Assembly (NCBI GenBank): GCA_943326025.2
Contig: CALPRR020000017.1
Coordinates: forward strand, 1-20,633
Direction of reading: 5' to 3'
Length of the DNA: 20,633 nt
From: Candidatus Kuenenia stuttgartensis
GTDB lineage: Bacteria; Bacteroidota; Bacteroidia; Flavobacteriales_D; Crocinitomicaceae
Both the position numbers and the translations under genes were made by a program. Under the pieces are notes generated by a model. It ran no database searches. It had not been told where the DNA came from and saw nothing but the letters and a program-made list of their open reading frames with translations. Position 1 is the first letter of the stretch. Each line of letters opens with the position of its first letter. Below are positions 1 through 7,497 of the stretch, piece after piece.

Positions 1-713
1 ATGTTTATGAAGGTTCACCAAACACTGTAACAGGTTTTATGGCAGCAGTTGTTAAGTTAGGAGCTTTCGGAGCATTTTATAAAATATTCAATGTTGCTTT
101 TCCTGAAGTTCACGGATTCTGGGCACCAGCCATAATGGTATTAGCAGTTGTAACAATGTTTATTGGTAACTTATCAGCGTTAAGCCAAGTTCGTTTCAAA
201 CGTTTATTAGCTTATTCTAGTATTACTCACGTTGGATATGCATTGTTGACTATTATTACAGTGAGCAGTAATTCAGAAGCTAATTTATGGGTTTATTTAT
301 TCGGTTATGGATTCTCAATCATTGCTTTGGTAACAATTGCACAATTGTTAAATGATGACGAAGATAAAATTGATGCTTTTAAAGGATTAGCAAAAAGAAG
401 TCCGTTCTTGGCAGCAGTAGCAGTATTATCATTATTATCATTAGCAGGTGTTCCACCGTTAATTGGTTTCTTTGGTAAGTATTTAGTATTCTCTGAAGCT
501 TTTACACAATATCCAATTTTAGTTATTGTTGCAATTGCAAATTCAGGAATAGGGGTGTATTACTATTTAAAAACAATCATCGCTATTTTCCATAAAGATG
601 ATGTTTCTGAAGAGAAAATTGAAATTCCATCTTTGCAAGTGGTGGTTTTAAGTATTTGTGCTTTGACTATCTTAGTTGGAGGTTTGGTTTTATCTCAATA
701 TAAAATGTTATAA
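1..713 (+). CDS. nuoN: NADH-quinone oxidoreductase subunit N (3' part)
   Basis: This is the C-terminal 237 or so residues of NuoN, one of the three antiporter-like proton-pumping membrane subunits of respiratory complex I in the cytoplasmic membrane. The frame is open from the first base. It reads VYEGSPNTVTGFMAAVVKLG, the NuoN signature at a lysine-bearing transmembrane helix that carries protons, so the ATG at 39 is internal and the true start lies outside the window. Further on are LLAYSSITHVGYALL, another conserved part of the proton-antiporter domain, and several hydrophobic helices up to the C-terminal LSQYKML. The stop is TAA at 711-713, and a strong hairpin terminator follows at once, so nuoN is the last gene of its operon, as is usual for nuo clusters. 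The family assignment is secure; the 5' end is missing because of the window edge. Confidence 0.95.
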   Translation, partial: VYEGSPNTVTGFMAAVVKLGAFGAFYKIFNVAFPEVHGFWAPAIMVLAVVTMFIGNLSALSQVRFKRLLAYSSITHVGYALLTIITVSSNSEANLWVYLFGYGFSIIALVTIAQLLNDDEDKIDAFKGLAKRSPFLAAVAVLSLLSLAGVPPLIGFFGKYLVFSEAFTQYPILVIVAIANSGIGVYYYLKTIIAIFHKDDVSEEKIEIPSLQVVVLSICALTILVGGLVLSQYKML

Positions 714-732
714 AATATTATCTTTTCATAAC

Positions 733-770
733 AAACTAAAAAGTCCGGTTATTCGGGCTTTTTAGTTTTT
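733..770 (+). terminator. Rho-independent terminator after nuoN
   Basis: A 15-bp stem (733-747 with 754-768, including one G-U pair) closes a 6-base loop and is followed by a run of T. It sits 20 bp after the nuoN stop. The A-rich left arm gives T-rich sequence on the other strand as well, so it may also stop transcription of the convergent methyltransferase gene. Confidence 0.85.
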
Positions 771-804
771 AGATAATATTTTCTAGTTTTGAATTATCGT
801 TACC

Positions 805-823
805 GCAGGATTGCAAATCCAGC
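805..823. repeat. Short palindrome, possibly REP-like
   Basis: Positions 808-812 (GGATT) and 816-820 (AATCC) form a 5-bp stem around GCA. An outer GC/GC pair (805-806 with 822-823) flanks one A/A mismatch. It lies between the convergent nuoN and methyltransferase genes and is not needed as a terminator, since 733-770 already serves. I suspect a genome-scattered REP-type palindrome, but one copy in the window cannot show this. Confidence 0.3.
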
Positions 824-850
824 AGAGCAAGAAAAGTAAAATTAATTCTT

Positions 851-1654
851 CTATTTCTTCGAAGCAACAATTGAATAAACCATTGGTATTTTATTCTCAA
901 AATGCTTTACGCGATGTCTTTTTGGAGCATATTCTTCAACAGTTTCATTGAAACAGTTGTAAGGGGAGAAGTCATATTCTTCCATTGAATTAATTTCTAT
1001 ACCATTATTGATAAGTCCCATTAGAACTTCTGCAATACCATGATTCCAGCAAACATAATCTTGAGTAATAGGTGCATTTAAATCAGTATATGTTCCACTA
1101 GCTGTTTCGATTATTTCACCTGTGTTTAAATAATTATAACCTACTTGATCGAAATTATCATCAAACATCCATACAACTGGATGGAATTCAACAAATATGA
1201 ATTGACCGCCAGGTTTCAAAAATGTAGAGATTACTTTTCCCCATTTATTCAAATCTGGTAGCCATCCAATTGTTCCATAGCTCGTGAAAACGAAGTCGAA
1301 TTGTTCATTTAAGTGATTTGGTAAATCGTAAATATCACAACAAATGAATTCTGCATCTGTATTACATGTTTTATTGAGTTCTATCGCACTTTCAATAGCT
1401 TTGTCGGACAAATCAACACCTGTAACTTTTGCTCCCATTCTAGACAAAGAAATTGAGTCCTGGCCAAAATGACACTGTAAATGCAATACTTTTTTCCCTT
1501 TTAGGTCAGGAAAAATTGCTAATTCGATTTCATTTAACGAACTTTTACCTTTTATAAATCCTTCAACATCATAAAATTCGGATGTTATATGTATTTCCGT
1601 TCGTTTGTTCCATGAGTTTTTGTTGATTTCTAGATAGTTTGTATTTGTAGTCAT
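851..1654 (-). CDS. Class I SAM-dependent methyltransferase
   Basis: A cytoplasmic methyltransferase of about 267 residues with the Rossmann-like class I fold. SAM-binding motif I is VLHLQCHFGQDS (residues 56-67), the acidic residue that contacts the ribose is Asp81 in GVDLS, and the adenine-binding CD pair is at 106-107. The strand-5 segment LKPGGQFIFVEFHP follows at 146-159. The QCHFGQDS version of motif I marks a bacterial group of stand-alone methyltransferases, common in Bacteroidota, whose substrate is generally unknown; I cannot name one here. I chose ATG at 1654 over an in-frame TTG at 1663, three codons upstream. The gene is convergent with nuoN and is separated from the gene upstream of it by a terminator at 1681-1720, so it is probably transcribed alone. 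Small-molecule methylation is only a guess. Confidence 0.85.
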   Translation of the reverse strand: MTTNTNYLEINKNSWNKRTEIHITSEFYDVEGFIKGKSSLNEIELAIFPDLKGKKVLHLQCHFGQDSISLSRMGAKVTGVDLSDKAIESAIELNKTCNTDAEFICCDIYDLPNHLNEQFDFVFTSYGTIGWLPDLNKWGKVISTFLKPGGQFIFVEFHPVVWMFDDNFDQVGYNYLNTGEIIETASGTYTDLNAPITQDYVCWNHGIAEVLMGLINNGIEINSMEEYDFSPYNCFNETVEEYAPKRHRVKHFENKIPMVYSIVASKK

Positions 1655-1680
1655 GTGTCTCAATTTTATTTTAAGCTATA

Positions 1681-1720
1681 AAAATAAAAAATCCCGCAAT
1701 TTTATTAAACCGCGGGATTT
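1681..1720 (-). terminator. Rho-independent terminator after the secreted-protein gene
   Basis: On the minus strand a 9-bp GC-rich stem (1712-1720 with 1689-1697, AAATCCCGC pairing with GCGGGATTT) closes a 14-base loop and runs into a T-rich tail (1681-1690 read in reverse). It lies 21 bp after the stop of the 1742-2467 gene and upstream of the methyltransferase start. Confidence 0.85.
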
Positions 1721-1741
1721 CTGAATTAATATTTAATTTTT

Positions 1742-2467
1742 CTATTTGTTAATCAAAGCATCAAATTGCTCTTTAAACTCAGCATCTTCTTCAAACCAAG
1801 GAGCTACTTTGTTTAACAAGTTTTTAGCTTTATCTGTTTGCTTTGAAGCAATATAGCATTCTGCAGTTTTTAATACACCAATTTTAAGAATTTCAATATC
1901 TGCTATTGACCATTTTTCAACTGAAGTAACTTTCGTTAATTCTTTTTCACAAACTAACCAAATTGTATTCGCTCCACCTTTATCAGTTGCTTGGTATTTA
2001 CATGCACCTTCTAAGAATTTAGCACCTAAAGTATAGAAAGAGATTTTGTAATATTTTGTATCCCAACCTGCTGCTTTTTTGAAATCACTTGCAGAAAGTT
2101 CGTTTGTTACTCGTTCTATTAAACCCATTTGGAAGCTTTCAACGAATTCAATGTTTTCATGATAACAACTTGAATCTTTATCGTTTTTAATAGATTTTGC
2201 TAAAGCACCATTTGCATCTTTGTATGCATTTTTGAATTTTTCGTTATCCGTTCCTGAAGATGCAATTTTATCTAATCCTTTTGCTAACCACATATATGGA
2301 ACTGGATTTTTCTTCAATTCATCTTTCAATGTGTATTTTTCAGCTTGTGCTACTAATTTTTCATATTTAGCATCAGCGTATAGTATTTTTAAATCTGGGA
2401 AATCAGGAGCTTGTGCTTTAACTAGTGATGTTGCACCTAATAGTGTAATTAATATATAGTTTTTCAT
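1742..2467 (-). CDS. Exported protein of unknown function, helical, TPR-like
   Basis: A protein of 241 residues that I do not recognise as a named family. The N-terminus MKNYILITLLGATSLVKAQA is a clear signal peptide (short basic start, hydrophobic core, cleavage near VKA or AQA), so the product is periplasmic or exported. The mature part is lysine-rich and predicted mostly helical, with alanine-rich stretches such as ILKIGVLKTAECYIASKQTD and KAKNLLNKVAPWF that look like one or two degenerate tetratricopeptide repeats near the C-terminus. The three cysteines (in SSCYHEN, EGACKY and WLVCEKE) and a fourth in AECYI could pair in the periplasm. It sits 88 bp downstream of mutB on the same strand and ends in its own terminator, so read-through from the mutase operon is possible but not shown. 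Probably lineage-specific. Confidence 0.8.
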   Translation of the reverse strand: MKNYILITLLGATSLVKAQAPDFPDLKILYADAKYEKLVAQAEKYTLKDELKKNPVPYMWLAKGLDKIASSGTDNEKFKNAYKDANGALAKSIKNDKDSSCYHENIEFVESFQMGLIERVTNELSASDFKKAAGWDTKYYKISFYTLGAKFLEGACKYQATDKGGANTIWLVCEKELTKVTSVEKWSIADIEILKIGVLKTAECYIASKQTDKAKNLLNKVAPWFEEDAEFKEQFDALINK

Positions 2468-2555
2468 TTTATTGTTTTAGCAAAATTTTCAATAATCATG
2501 CCGAATGTATAAAAACTATCTTAAATAAATTCTATTTATATGAGATAATTCTCTT

Positions 2556-4688
2556 TTATTCAACACTTTTTATTAGTAATGTTAATATTTCTTGAGCTGC
2601 TTTAGAAATTTTAGTTCCAGGTCCAAAAACGCCAAACACACCAGCATCATATAAAAAATCATAATCTTGTTGTGGAATAACACCACCTGCAACGACCATA
2701 ATATCTCCACGTCCTAATTTTTCTAATTCGGCAATTACTTGCGGAACTAAAGTTTTATGTCCTGCCGCTAATGAAGAAACACCTAAAATGTGAACATCAT
2801 TTTCCACCGCTTGTTTCGCAGCCTCTTTAGGTGTTTGGAATAAAGGTCCAATGTCAACATCAAAACCGATATCAGCAAATGATGTTGCAATTACTTTTGC
2901 ACCTCTATCATGTCCATCTTGCCCCATTTTAGCAATCATTATCCTAGGTCGACGACCTTCTAATTTGCTAAATTGATTAGCCAAGTCTTTTGCTTTTTCG
3001 AAATCTTTATCTTGCATAGCTTCTGATGAGTAAACACCACTAATTGAACGAATAGTCGCTTTATAACGACCGAATGATTTTTCTAATGCTGTTGAAATCT
3101 CGCCTAAAGTTGCTCTTTTACGTGCGCAATCAATCGCTAATTCTAATAAATTTCCTGTTCCATTTGCTGCAGCGTTAGCCAATCTTTCAATTGATTCTTC
3201 ACATTCAGCAGTGTTACGTTTTGATTTTAATATATTTAGTCGTTCAATTTGAGATAAACGAACTTTTGTATTATCAACTTCTAAAATATCAATAGGATCT
3301 TCTTTTTCTAATTGATATCTATTTACGCCAACAATAACATCTTTTCCAGAGTCAATACGAGCTTGTTTTCTAGCTGCAGCTTCTTCAATTCTCATTTTTG
3401 GAAGTCCAGTTTCGATTGCTTTTGCCATTCCACCTAATTCTTGAACTTCTTCAATTAATTTCCAAGCTTCCTGTGTTAGTTCTTCAGTTAATTTTTCAAT
3501 ATAATAACTTCCACCAAAAGGATCAATAAATGAAGTGATTCCTGTTTCTTCTTGAATGTAAATCTGCGTATTTCTTGCAATTCTAGCTGAGAAATCGGTA
3601 GGAAGAGCAATTGCTTCATCAAGTGCATTTGTATGTAACGATTGTGTTCCTCCAAGTGCAGCAGCCATTGCTTCAATACAGGTTCTAGCGATATTGTTAA
3701 ATGGATCTTGTTCTGTTAAACTCCAACCAGATGTTTGGCAATGAGTTCTCAATGCCAAAGATTTCTCTGATTTTGGATTAAATTGCTTTACTAATTTCGA
3801 CCAAATCAATCGACCTGCTCTCATTTTTGCAATTTCCATGTGGTGATTCATCCCAATTGCCCAGAAAAAGCTTAATCTAGGAGCGAATTCATCGATATCC
3901 ATTCCTGCTTTTAAACCAGCTTTTAAGTATTCTAATCCATCAGCTAAAGTATAAGCTAATTCAATTGCTGCTGTTGCTCCAGCTTCTTGCATGTGATAAC
4001 CCGAAATAGAAATCGAATTAAAACGAGGCATATTTTTAGAAGTGTATTCAAAAATATCCGCAATGATTTTCATTGAAGGTTCAGGTGGGTAAATGTAGGT
4101 ATTACGAACCATGAACTCTTTTAAGATATCATTTTGGATAGTTCCTGATAATTTATCTTGACTAACTCCTTGTTCTTCAGCTGCAACAATGTAAAAAGCT
4201 AGAATTGGTAGAACAGCTCCATTCATTGTCATAGATACTGACATCTCATCCAATGGAATTTGATCGAATAGGATTTTCATATCCAAAATCGAATCAATTG
4301 CCACTCCAGCTTTACCGACATCTCCTTCAACACGTTCGTGATCAGAATCATAACCTCTATGAGTAGCTAAATCGAAAGCAACAGAAAGACCTTTTTGTCC
4401 AGCAGCTAGGTTTCTTCTGTAGAAAGCATTAGATTCTTCGGCTGTAGAGAAACCAGCATATTGACGAATTGTCCAAGGACGAATAGCGTACATTGAACCA
4501 TAAGGACCACGTAAATAAGGTGCGACACCAGAAACAAATCCAATATGTTCTGTTTCTTTTATGTCTTTTTTCTGATAGAATGAATATAAATCAATCTTTT
4601 CAGCAGTTTCGTATGTAACTTTTGCTTCTTTTTCAATCGGTTTTGAATCAGAAGTATAGTTTATATCTTTAAATGAAATTCTTTTCAT
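2556..4688 (-). CDS. mutB: Methylmalonyl-CoA mutase, catalytic large subunit
   Basis: Adenosylcobalamin-dependent isomerase of 710 residues that interconverts (R)-methylmalonyl-CoA and succinyl-CoA in the cytoplasm, linking propionyl-CoA and odd-chain or branched-chain catabolism with the TCA cycle. The N-terminal TIM-barrel half carries the substrate-binding region GPYGSMYAIRPWTIRQYAG and the conserved TSGWSLTEQDPFNNIART stretch. The C-terminal cobalamin-binding domain (about residues 575-710) has the DxHxxG motif as DGHDRG, with His593 as the lower axial cobalt ligand, followed by the GGVIPQQDY and GPGT loops that hold the nucleotide tail. Length and domain order match the family, so the enzyme looks intact. 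The gene lies 10 bp downstream of mutA in one operon. No cobalamin riboswitch is visible before the operon, and neither the chaperone meaB nor the epimerase is in the window. Confidence 0.97.
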   Translation of the reverse strand: MKRISFKDINYTSDSKPIEKEAKVTYETAEKIDLYSFYQKKDIKETEHIGFVSGVAPYLRGPYGSMYAIRPWTIRQYAGFSTAEESNAFYRRNLAAGQKGLSVAFDLATHRGYDSDHERVEGDVGKAGVAIDSILDMKILFDQIPLDEMSVSMTMNGAVLPILAFYIVAAEEQGVSQDKLSGTIQNDILKEFMVRNTYIYPPEPSMKIIADIFEYTSKNMPRFNSISISGYHMQEAGATAAIELAYTLADGLEYLKAGLKAGMDIDEFAPRLSFFWAIGMNHHMEIAKMRAGRLIWSKLVKQFNPKSEKSLALRTHCQTSGWSLTEQDPFNNIARTCIEAMAAALGGTQSLHTNALDEAIALPTDFSARIARNTQIYIQEETGITSFIDPFGGSYYIEKLTEELTQEAWKLIEEVQELGGMAKAIETGLPKMRIEEAAARKQARIDSGKDVIVGVNRYQLEKEDPIDILEVDNTKVRLSQIERLNILKSKRNTAECEESIERLANAAANGTGNLLELAIDCARKRATLGEISTALEKSFGRYKATIRSISGVYSSEAMQDKDFEKAKDLANQFSKLEGRRPRIMIAKMGQDGHDRGAKVIATSFADIGFDVDIGPLFQTPKEAAKQAVENDVHILGVSSLAAGHKTLVPQVIAELEKLGRGDIMVVAGGVIPQQDYDFLYDAGVFGVFGPGTKISKAAQEILTLLIKSVE

Positions 4689-4698
4689 TGTCTTTGAA

Positions 4699-6030
4699 TT
4701 AAATATCGCGTTCTAAAACCAATTGATTGATACCGAAATATGCTTCTTGTTTTTTCCAAGTAGCTGATTCAGTCTGAGGATTCGGGAATTTATTGATTCC
4801 AATTAGGACCTTTTTACCTGATTTTACCTTTTCTTTTTTCAATTCAACCTTAGTTTGAATATCAGAAGCGAATTTATTTTTTACATTTTCAGTTGTTATT
4901 CCTCCTAAAGCATCTAATTCTTGAAAATAACTCCATGCTTTTTGAGCAATTTGTTCTGTAATTGATTCAATAGAATAACTTCCTCCAATTGGATCGATTA
5001 CTTTATCGAAATAACTTTCATCTTTTAAAATCAATGAAATATTTGAAGCCATTCTAGCAGCTAGAACTGTTTCACCTTCATTAGAATTTGAGTTATAAGG
5101 ATGAATAGAAAGAGTATTTATTCCTCCAGCAACTGCAGACATCGCTTCAGTAGTTTGTCTTAAAAGATTCGTATAAGGATCTTTTAATGATTTATTGACA
5201 AATCCAATTTCACCAAAAATGAAAGCTGATATTTTTACATTCGCATCATAATTCGAGACAATTGTATGCCATAACTTTCTGAATGCTCTAATTTTGCTGA
5301 TTTCGAAGAAGTAATTGTTTCCAAATCCGAATGAGAAATGGATGTTTTTTTCTGCTTCTTGAACAGAGTAACCATTTTCAATTAATTGTACCAAATACTC
5401 GTGACCTGAAGCCAGAGCAAAAGCAATTTGTTGAATGATTGTAGCTCCAGTTTGTTCAATAGCAAACGCATTTACAAATGTAAATGGTATTGATTTACCT
5501 TTCATTTCAGAAGAAATAGATTTCAATTCACTAAAATATAGATCATTTAAAAAATCAATTCTATAATAAATCGGTGCTTCAGCAACTTGATTAAAATATG
5601 AATTTAAAAGTTGAACTTGAGATTTGAAATGTATGATGAAATGTGTTTCAATGTATTGAAATTGAATTTCTTGAAATAATTGATTTAAGTTTAAATCTTC
5701 TTTAATTAAATCAAAAACTAAAGCATTATTTCCATTCAATAATTCACTTAAAGCTAATTTATTCGACTCTTTTTCTTCTAATACAAGGATGTTTTTAGCA
5801 ATCGACCAATCATTTGTATCCGATTTTGTACCTCTAGTATACGAAGAGTTTGATGGGATTTCATTGTTTACAGTTTCTTCTGAAGAATGTGTAAACGTAG
5901 AATAGTTTAAATCTTCAATTTCATCTGATCTCAATAAATTTGAAAAATCAGCACCTTTTAATTCTTTGATCAATACTTCTTCCCATTTTTCTTTTGAAGT
6001 TTTAGGGAAATCAGAAAAAAGTTTATTCAT
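4699..6030 (-). CDS. mutA: Methylmalonyl-CoA mutase, small (non-catalytic) subunit
   Basis: A 443-residue paralogue of MutB that pairs with it in the heterodimeric mutase. The N-terminal FPKTSKEKWEEVLIKELKGAD is the usual start of the small subunit, and the TIM-barrel-like body has the family stretches FGFGNNYFFEISKIRAFRKLW and DPIGGSYSIESITEQIA. Catalytic residues of MutB are not preserved, as expected. The C-terminus ends shortly after VKSGKKVLIGINKFP. There is no cobalamin-binding domain, not even the degenerate one found in the 620-640-residue MutA of Propionibacterium or Porphyromonas. No frameshift or remnant follows, because mutB begins 10 bp later, so the short form is genuine and I believe usual for Flavobacteriales. 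The start ATG overlaps the stop of the upstream membrane-protein gene by 8 bp, which suggests translational coupling. Confidence 0.93.
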   Translation of the reverse strand: MNKLFSDFPKTSKEKWEEVLIKELKGADFSNLLRSDEIEDLNYSTFTHSSEETVNNEIPSNSSYTRGTKSDTNDWSIAKNILVLEEKESNKLALSELLNGNNALVFDLIKEDLNLNQLFQEIQFQYIETHFIIHFKSQVQLLNSYFNQVAEAPIYYRIDFLNDLYFSELKSISSEMKGKSIPFTFVNAFAIEQTGATIIQQIAFALASGHEYLVQLIENGYSVQEAEKNIHFSFGFGNNYFFEISKIRAFRKLWHTIVSNYDANVKISAFIFGEIGFVNKSLKDPYTNLLRQTTEAMSAVAGGINTLSIHPYNSNSNEGETVLAARMASNISLILKDESYFDKVIDPIGGSYSIESITEQIAQKAWSYFQELDALGGITTENVKNKFASDIQTKVELKKEKVKSGKKVLIGINKFPNPQTESATWKKQEAYFGINQLVLERDI

Positions 6031-6775
6031 TCGTTTCTTCTACCGTTTGTAAATTTATATTAGTTCTAGAATTTGATCTTTTTGGCAATTTTTTTATTGA
6101 ATAAAGATAAACAATGTTTGTTAACATTGTAATTAAAATTGGTGCAATAATATACCCTATATATGGGACAGATTTTAATAACATAAAAGCTCCACCTGCA
6201 ATAAGCATTGAAATAATATGATGGGTACCATATTTTAAACTCCCTTTAATACTTCTGTTATATCTTTCGAGATTGTAATCATAAAAAGAGAAGCCATAAA
6301 AAAAAGCTGCAACTAATACGTATAGATAAGGACTGATAAAGTCTAGTCCAATTATTAAAGCAAACAACCACCAAACACCCATAATTACAAATTCAAAAAA
6401 CAAAATTATAGACAATACAAAAATCATTCTCAGTATGTTGTTTAATGTTTCAGCAAAACTAGATGAATGAACATATCCTGTTAAATGTGTATCTAGTTTT
6501 TTTGATAAAATTGAATTTACAGGTGACAAAACAATTAATATAAAAAAAGTATAAAATTGATTGTTGATATATTCTAATGCACTTATAACAATAATTGTAG
6601 TTTGTTTAGGGTTAGAAGAAATATCTGATTTTCCAAGTTTAGCTAATAATGAATTAACATAATAAAATGCTAATGTTATAAGAAGTCCAGGAATAAAATA
6701 AATGAAAAATTTACCCTTACTGAACAGTGTAAAAATAGTTTTTATAGCTTTTAAATGATATTGAAAAGTCTTCAT
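6023..6775 (-). CDS. EI24/CysZ-like integral membrane protein
   Basis: A 250-residue cytoplasmic-membrane protein with hydrophobic segments near residues 22-42, 73-90, 116-145, 150-165 and 186-226, and a charged C-terminal tail (KKLPKRSNSRTN). The segment FYDYNLERYNRSIK (164-177) resembles the conserved aromatic/DYxxxR loop of the EI24 superfamily, which includes bacterial CysZ sulfate permeases and uncharacterised Bacteroidota homologues. Sulfate transport is not supported by the neighbourhood: no cys genes are present, and the gene is instead the first of an operon with mutA and mutB, overlapping mutA by 8 bp. A role tied to mutase metabolism is possible but is only inference from position. 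The family call is moderate and function is unknown. Confidence 0.7.
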   Translation of the reverse strand: MKTFQYHLKAIKTIFTLFSKGKFFIYFIPGLLITLAFYYVNSLLAKLGKSDISSNPKQTTIIVISALEYINNQFYTFFILIVLSPVNSILSKKLDTHLTGYVHSSSFAETLNNILRMIFVLSIILFFEFVIMGVWWLFALIIGLDFISPYLYVLVAAFFYGFSFYDYNLERYNRSIKGSLKYGTHHIISMLIAGGAFMLLKSVPYIGYIIAPILITMLTNIVYLYSIKKLPKRSNSRTNINLQTVEETNE

Positions 6776-6814
6776 TTATTTATTTTTCCTGATCAAAAAT
6801 ACAAAAAAATACTT

Positions 6815-6822
6815 CAAAGCTA
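6815..6822 (-). promoter_or_regulatory. Possible -7 box for the EI24-mutA-mutB operon
   Basis: TAGCTTTG on the minus strand fits the Bacteroidota -7 consensus TANNTTTG and lies 39 bp before the ATG at 6775, in the gap after dnaX. No TTG element occurs at the expected 17-23 bp spacing (the nearest is only 10 bp upstream), so the call is weak. Confidence 0.3.
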
Positions 6823-6872
6823 ATGTTCGTTTCAAAAGATTGAGGATATTGATTTTTTGATCTATTAATATT

Positions 6873-7496
6873 TTAATATTCTATGTCTAAATTAAAAATA
6901 TTCTTAAAAGAATGAAGGTTTGGATTTTTTTTTGCCATGTCAGCAAAACGATCTTTACCTGTTAGAAATTTTACTTCAACTTCTTTGTTTTCACTTAATT
7001 TTAGTTCTAAATTAACTTCATAATTTTTCAATTCTTCTCTCAAGTAACCGATTAAATCTTGAAGATGGGGAGTAATGTAATCAACTTGAATTTGATTATC
7101 TACATCCATGATGAAATGAGTCTTTTCAATTTGTTTTGGATCTCGTTTTATCATAGCATTATAGAATGTTTCCATTCCTTTTGCTTTCGCTTCGTGAGCA
7201 TATCTTCTCCATGCCATTTTGACTTGATCAAAAGAGAAGTTTTCATATGGTAAATCTTTATGATTTATTGACGATTGAACCGGACTTTCTTCCTTTTGTT
7301 GAAGAATTTTTTTTATAGAAGGATTTGTAGTATTTAGATTTCCTGTTGGGGCACTTAATAATTTTGCTTCAATTTTTTGCTGTAAATATTCTTTATTTTG
7401 AGCAACAACTGGAGTTACATGAGGTTTTGGTATGTTCTTATTTAATTGATTTGTGAAAGGAATTATTTCAACTGGATCAGTTAATTGTTTTTTTTT
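6873..7496 (-). CDS. dnaX: DnaX tau-specific C-terminal extension, reached by a -1 shift
   Basis: This frame is open without a break from the A-run at 7497 to the TAA at 6873-6875, about 207 codons. It begins KKKQLTDPVEIIPF directly after the slip site, runs through a low-complexity, proline- and glutamine-rich linker (to about 7250), then enters a folded domain beginning FDQVKMAWRRYAHEAKAKG and including VDNQIQVDYI, LIGYLREELKNYEVNLEL and KEVEVKFLTG. That domain resembles the C-terminal domain of bacterial DnaX tau, the part that binds the polymerase alpha subunit and, in E. coli, the helicase. There is no credible independent start: the first ATG (7217) falls inside the domain and the linker upstream would be unexplained. 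Joined to the zero frame by a -1 shift the protein is 574 residues, a normal tau length for this phylum. If the A-run is really eleven bases long, this is simply the end of one uninterrupted dnaX. Confidence 0.85.
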   Translation of the reverse strand, partial: KKKQLTDPVEIIPFTNQLNKNIPKPHVTPVVAQNKEYLQQKIEAKLLSAPTGNLNTTNPSIKKILQQKEESPVQSSINHKDLPYENFSFDQVKMAWRRYAHEAKAKGMETFYNAMIKRDPKQIEKTHFIMDVDNQIQVDYITPHLQDLIGYLREELKNYEVNLELKLSENKEVEVKFLTGKDRFADMAKKNPNLHSFKNIFNLDIEY

Positions 7497-7497
7497 T
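7461..7497 (-). promoter_or_regulatory. Candidate programmed -1 frameshift or slippage site in dnaX
   Basis: The coding (minus) strand reads GAA AAA AAA AAC AAT TAA in the zero frame, with ten consecutive A at 7497-7488. This contains A_AAA_AAA and A_AAA_AAC heptamers, ideal for a tandem -1 slip by lysyl-tRNA, and is also long enough for RNA-polymerase slippage. The zero-frame TAA is at 7483-7481. The -1 frame has TGA at 7499-7497, just before the run, so the switch can happen only here. Downstream, AACTG and CAGTT (7482-7478 with 7474-7470) form a 5-bp hairpin about 4-5 bases after the run, with a possible AATT/AATT extension (7486-7483 with 7464-7461). It is weak but well placed for a stimulator. 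Confidence 0.6.

Noticed and set aside
4699..4710. MutA truncated by a frameshift that removed its cobalamin domain
   Set aside because: mutB starts 10 bp after the stop, so there is no room or remnant for a lost domain; the short form looks native.
6776..6872. Cobalamin riboswitch ahead of the B12-dependent mutase operon
   Set aside because: The gap is under 100 bp and AT-rich, without a B12-box or the multi-helix layout required.
6925..6933. A second run, of nine A, in the tau frame as another slip site
   Set aside because: It lies in the last 20 or so codons; a slip either way gives only a short altered tail, and the zero frame already gives a sensible end.
6873..7217. A separate 114-codon gene starting at ATG 7217
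   Set aside because: The same frame is open without a stop back to the A-run at 7497, and the protein resembles the C-terminal domain of DnaX, so it is the tau end, not an independent gene.
7059..7253. Small plus-strand open frame within dnaX
   Set aside because: It is the antisense shadow of the tau frame, with no domain, signal or promoter.
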